64,000 bases of DNA, from NCBI GenBank assembly GCA_036971475.1, contig JBAIZL010000002.1, positions 52,065,229-52,129,228 on the forward strand, written 5' to 3'. Both the position numbers and the translations under genes were made by a program. This DNA is from Prosapia bicincta (taxonomy: Eukaryota > Arthropoda > Insecta > Hemiptera > Cercopidae). The notes below the pieces were generated by a model. It had not been told where the DNA came from and did not search any database. It saw only the letters and a list, made by a program, of their open reading frames with translations. Below, piece after piece: positions 61,561-64,000 of the stretch. Position 1 is the stretch's first letter, and every line of letters starts with the position of its first letter.

Positions 61561-64000
61561 TATTATATTGCTACTAAAATTATTTTTATATCTGGTTTTA
61601 AAAGGGGTTTTAGGATATAGGTTCGACAGTTGCATATATTTTCTATTACCCCCTATTATTATTTGTTGCTTCTATGTGTGTACAAAACGTATCGGGGAAC
61701 AGGTTTTTCCTGAGGCTCCCGAAACCCGCAGGATAGCTATTTGGAGAAAGCTCTAATCGCGTGCCAACATTTGTTCAGGCTACTGTTTACTTATTTTTAG
61801 TAAAAGACATACCTGATGACTTGGTGTGATCGAACATTTGAACAGTGATAAGTTTTTTGATGTATATTTTTAATGAAAGTTTGGTTTATATATTTTATTG
61901 TTCATATAGTTACCGTTTTTAATCCTTATTTTGCTTTAAAACTTCTAACAGTTTAATAGCTTAGTTTACAACAATTTTCTTACTTTCAGCAGTAAAACTT
62001 TTAATGTAATAAAATATTAATTCTAATCACAGTCGTCTAAATTTATAATAGCCTACAGTGAGGTAAATATTGTATATACTACAACAGAAAAATTTTACAT
62101 ATAATGCAATAACACAAAATTTAGTTTTACAAAGAAAGGGGCTTCAGTGGAGCAATTTACACCCTTATTGTACTCCTGTTCATCTATTTATAAATAAGTA
62201 TATACCTTAATGTTCACCCTCTGCAAATTCTCTATAACAATTTTCACGGTCATCTTCAATTGCGGTTCCCGTATTAAGAGTTGATAAAACCTTGGCCAAG
62301 ACACCTTTTTCTTCAATGTCCTTCAATTTTTCATACCCCTCAGGTATTTCGTAATAATATATATTTTTTCACTCAATTATAATCACACGATTAAAGGAAA
62401 ATTATTATTAAAGACATCAATAAAATACAGAACTTGAACTGAAATACTCAATTCTACTTCATAAAATTGAAAAGCTATTACGGATAGATTATTAGTTTTG
62501 GCTGGAGAGATAATAGCTTAGCAATACAGTACAGTATTCTATGTTCCTTAATTGTCATGAATGCATGCGCCAAAGTTTGAGACGGCAACTTTATTCATAA
62601 ATGGTATTTTGTGAAATATTTTTATTTTGTTTATACACAAATTGTTGTTTAGCAATCGATATTTGCCTTGGTAATATTTACATACATAAAGATAAGACCA
62701 ATAAAACAATCTACGGCAAATAAACTTCAGCTATTACTTTTCTGATTCCATAACAATGTGTTGTAATACTATTTATTAATAACTATTGCGCAAAGAGTTA
62801 TAAATTTAAAATGGATCGCTAATCCCTCATCCATATATTTGTGTACACATTCTTATAAATTTCGTGATTTCAAAACATGTTTCTAAATTTTTAATGTTCT
62901 CAAATGTAAAATAGTGTCTGAGTATACAGTAGCTGCAGATGAAGAAACAGCAAATTATTCTGACAGGCTACGGTATAAGACTGACAGTGATAAATATCAT
63001 TATTATATTTATGTTTTGTTTTAAATAAAAATAACAAACATTCAGGGTTTTAATTGAAAGTTACTCCATGCTTTTTCATAACCTTCCCAATTATTTAATT
63101 TTTTGGAAATGTTTTCTCTTATTGTCCACTTTTTACCTAATTTTTAAGGTTATATTTAAATCTTATTTTAGATTATGCGGACAGCTACCAAGTTTGTTTT
63201 TATTTTATCAAAGTGGGAACAGCCGATTGCTTACGCTGCCTATGTGATTCAATACCTAATAGTAAAAAAAAGAAAAACAATAAATTAAAATTGTCTAACA
63301 TCTCTTTTGGTGCATCTCTTCTATATTAAGCATATATAGATCTAGCTCTAATACTTTCAGTTTCGTTGATTCTTTTTGAGTTAGTCATTTACAACATTGG
63401 TGTTGACTGTATAGATTTGTCTGATGAAACAACGATTGTCTATTTCGTCCAGACTTGTCGAGCTCTCACTTGTCCCTTGGTAGTGTTTATATTAATACAT
63501 AATCAAACTGACAGCGTTCCACTCCGCCGCTGAAGTAGCAAGGAGTGTCCCGACCTGTGTACGAAGTTAGAAATCATTATTTTCCTAATTAATTATAGAT
63601 AAAAATATAGCACAAAATTATTTCAGTAACAATGACTAAGTAACTAGTCACTATTAAGTAATTAAAGTTCTTACATTTTAATTAATGTTAATATAAAACC
63701 CATTCGTTAGGATAAGGTATATAACTTCATCAGGAATAGTAGAGATTATGGTAATTTTAAACAATTTTACACATAATGAAGTAAATATATCCATCGGCTG
63801 AGTCTATCTCTGTTTCAGCATAAACATTAGCCTCTTTTTTTTAATTTGTATTTTAAGCTTTGTTCATATCTTGTACTTCATAGTAATAGTTATCTACTCC
63901 ACACCAATTGTATCCTAAACCCCCAAGAATGTATTTAAGCATCATGTTAAAATTATAGCTCTTTCCCGTAACTCAATTATTTTATTTTAGATATTTTGCA
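61561..64000. other. AT-rich DNA at the right edge, one possible exon
   Basis: No recognised gene apart from the doubtful exon at 62207-62368 (minus). The frame at 61568-61756 (+) has no motif. Confidence 0.45.
62207..62368 (-). CDS. Possible terminal exon of a host gene, unassigned
   Basis: On the minus strand about 50 codons are open and end in REFAEGEH and TAA (62207-62209). The residues are varied and soluble-protein-like (PEGYEKLKDIEEKGVLAKVL, LNTGTAIEDDRENCY), unlike the low-complexity translations around it. There is no Met, so it could only be a last exon or a fragment of a gene or retrocopy. A convincing splice acceptor is not visible upstream; only a weak AG before GGGTATG. I do not recognise the protein. 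Confidence 0.25.
   Translation of the reverse strand, partial: KNIYYYEIPEGYEKLKDIEEKGVLAKVLSTLNTGTAIEDDRENCYREFAEGEH

Overview
This is a repeat-dominated window of nuclear DNA from an animal, most likely an arthropod and possibly a hemipteran insect. The inference rests on strongly AT-rich intergenic DNA, many microsatellites, decayed Penelope-like and jockey-type retroelements, a Polinton-like element, and a broken copy of a multicopy arthropod family with the motifs GCDG and NELPLRHLF. I see no tRNA, rRNA, CRISPR, bacterial operon or intact ordinary host gene. Species assignment is a guess from transposon content.

Layout. 1-1450: GC-richer degenerate minisatellite DNA. 2266-2381: (CA)n. 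5460-6850: decayed Penelope-like element (PLE-B). 7930-9005: minus-strand pseudogene of the GCDG/NELPLRHLF family. 9174-20688: an 11.5-kb Polinton/Maverick-like element with exact 6-bp target duplications (AATATC), about 1.2-kb terminal inverted repeats, one very large protein-primed family-B DNA polymerase gene on the minus strand, and several kilobases of non-coding tandem repeats. 20695-40160: mostly AT-rich DNA without recognisable genes, interrupted by two short hammerhead-bearing foldback elements (23962-24236 and 31533-31760), a LINE 3' fragment (34868-35149) and a coiled-coil ORF remnant (37455-38009). 40165-44858: a Penelope-type composite (PLE-A) made of an inverted fragment, a partial copy and a near-full-length copy in tandem. 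49114-52030: a decayed jockey-type LINE carrying a third foldback insertion (50781-51007). 60290-61560: an old tandem array of about 120-bp units. The rest is unannotated AT-rich sequence.

Two things stand out. First, the Polinton-like element looks structurally complete at its ends yet encodes only the polymerase: no integrase, ATPase, protease or capsid ORF is visible, so its integration was presumably catalysed in trans. The polymerase frame is continuous over 1401 codons except for one TAG codon, and contains a tandem duplication of about 140 residues. A Vsr-like Cys/His/Trp motif lies between its exonuclease and polymerase motifs. Second, three separate loci carry the same unusual architecture: a sense arm with a hammerhead-ribozyme core (CTGATGA, stem II, GAAA or a one-base variant), an inverted copy of the same arm, and a 27-40 bp tail. 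Two of the three are flanked by 12-14 bp target duplications. They look like a family of very small, non-autonomous hammerhead retroelements, perhaps mobilised by Penelope-type enzymes, whose remnants are also in the window.

All coordinates were read by eye. No alignment, folding or database search was run.
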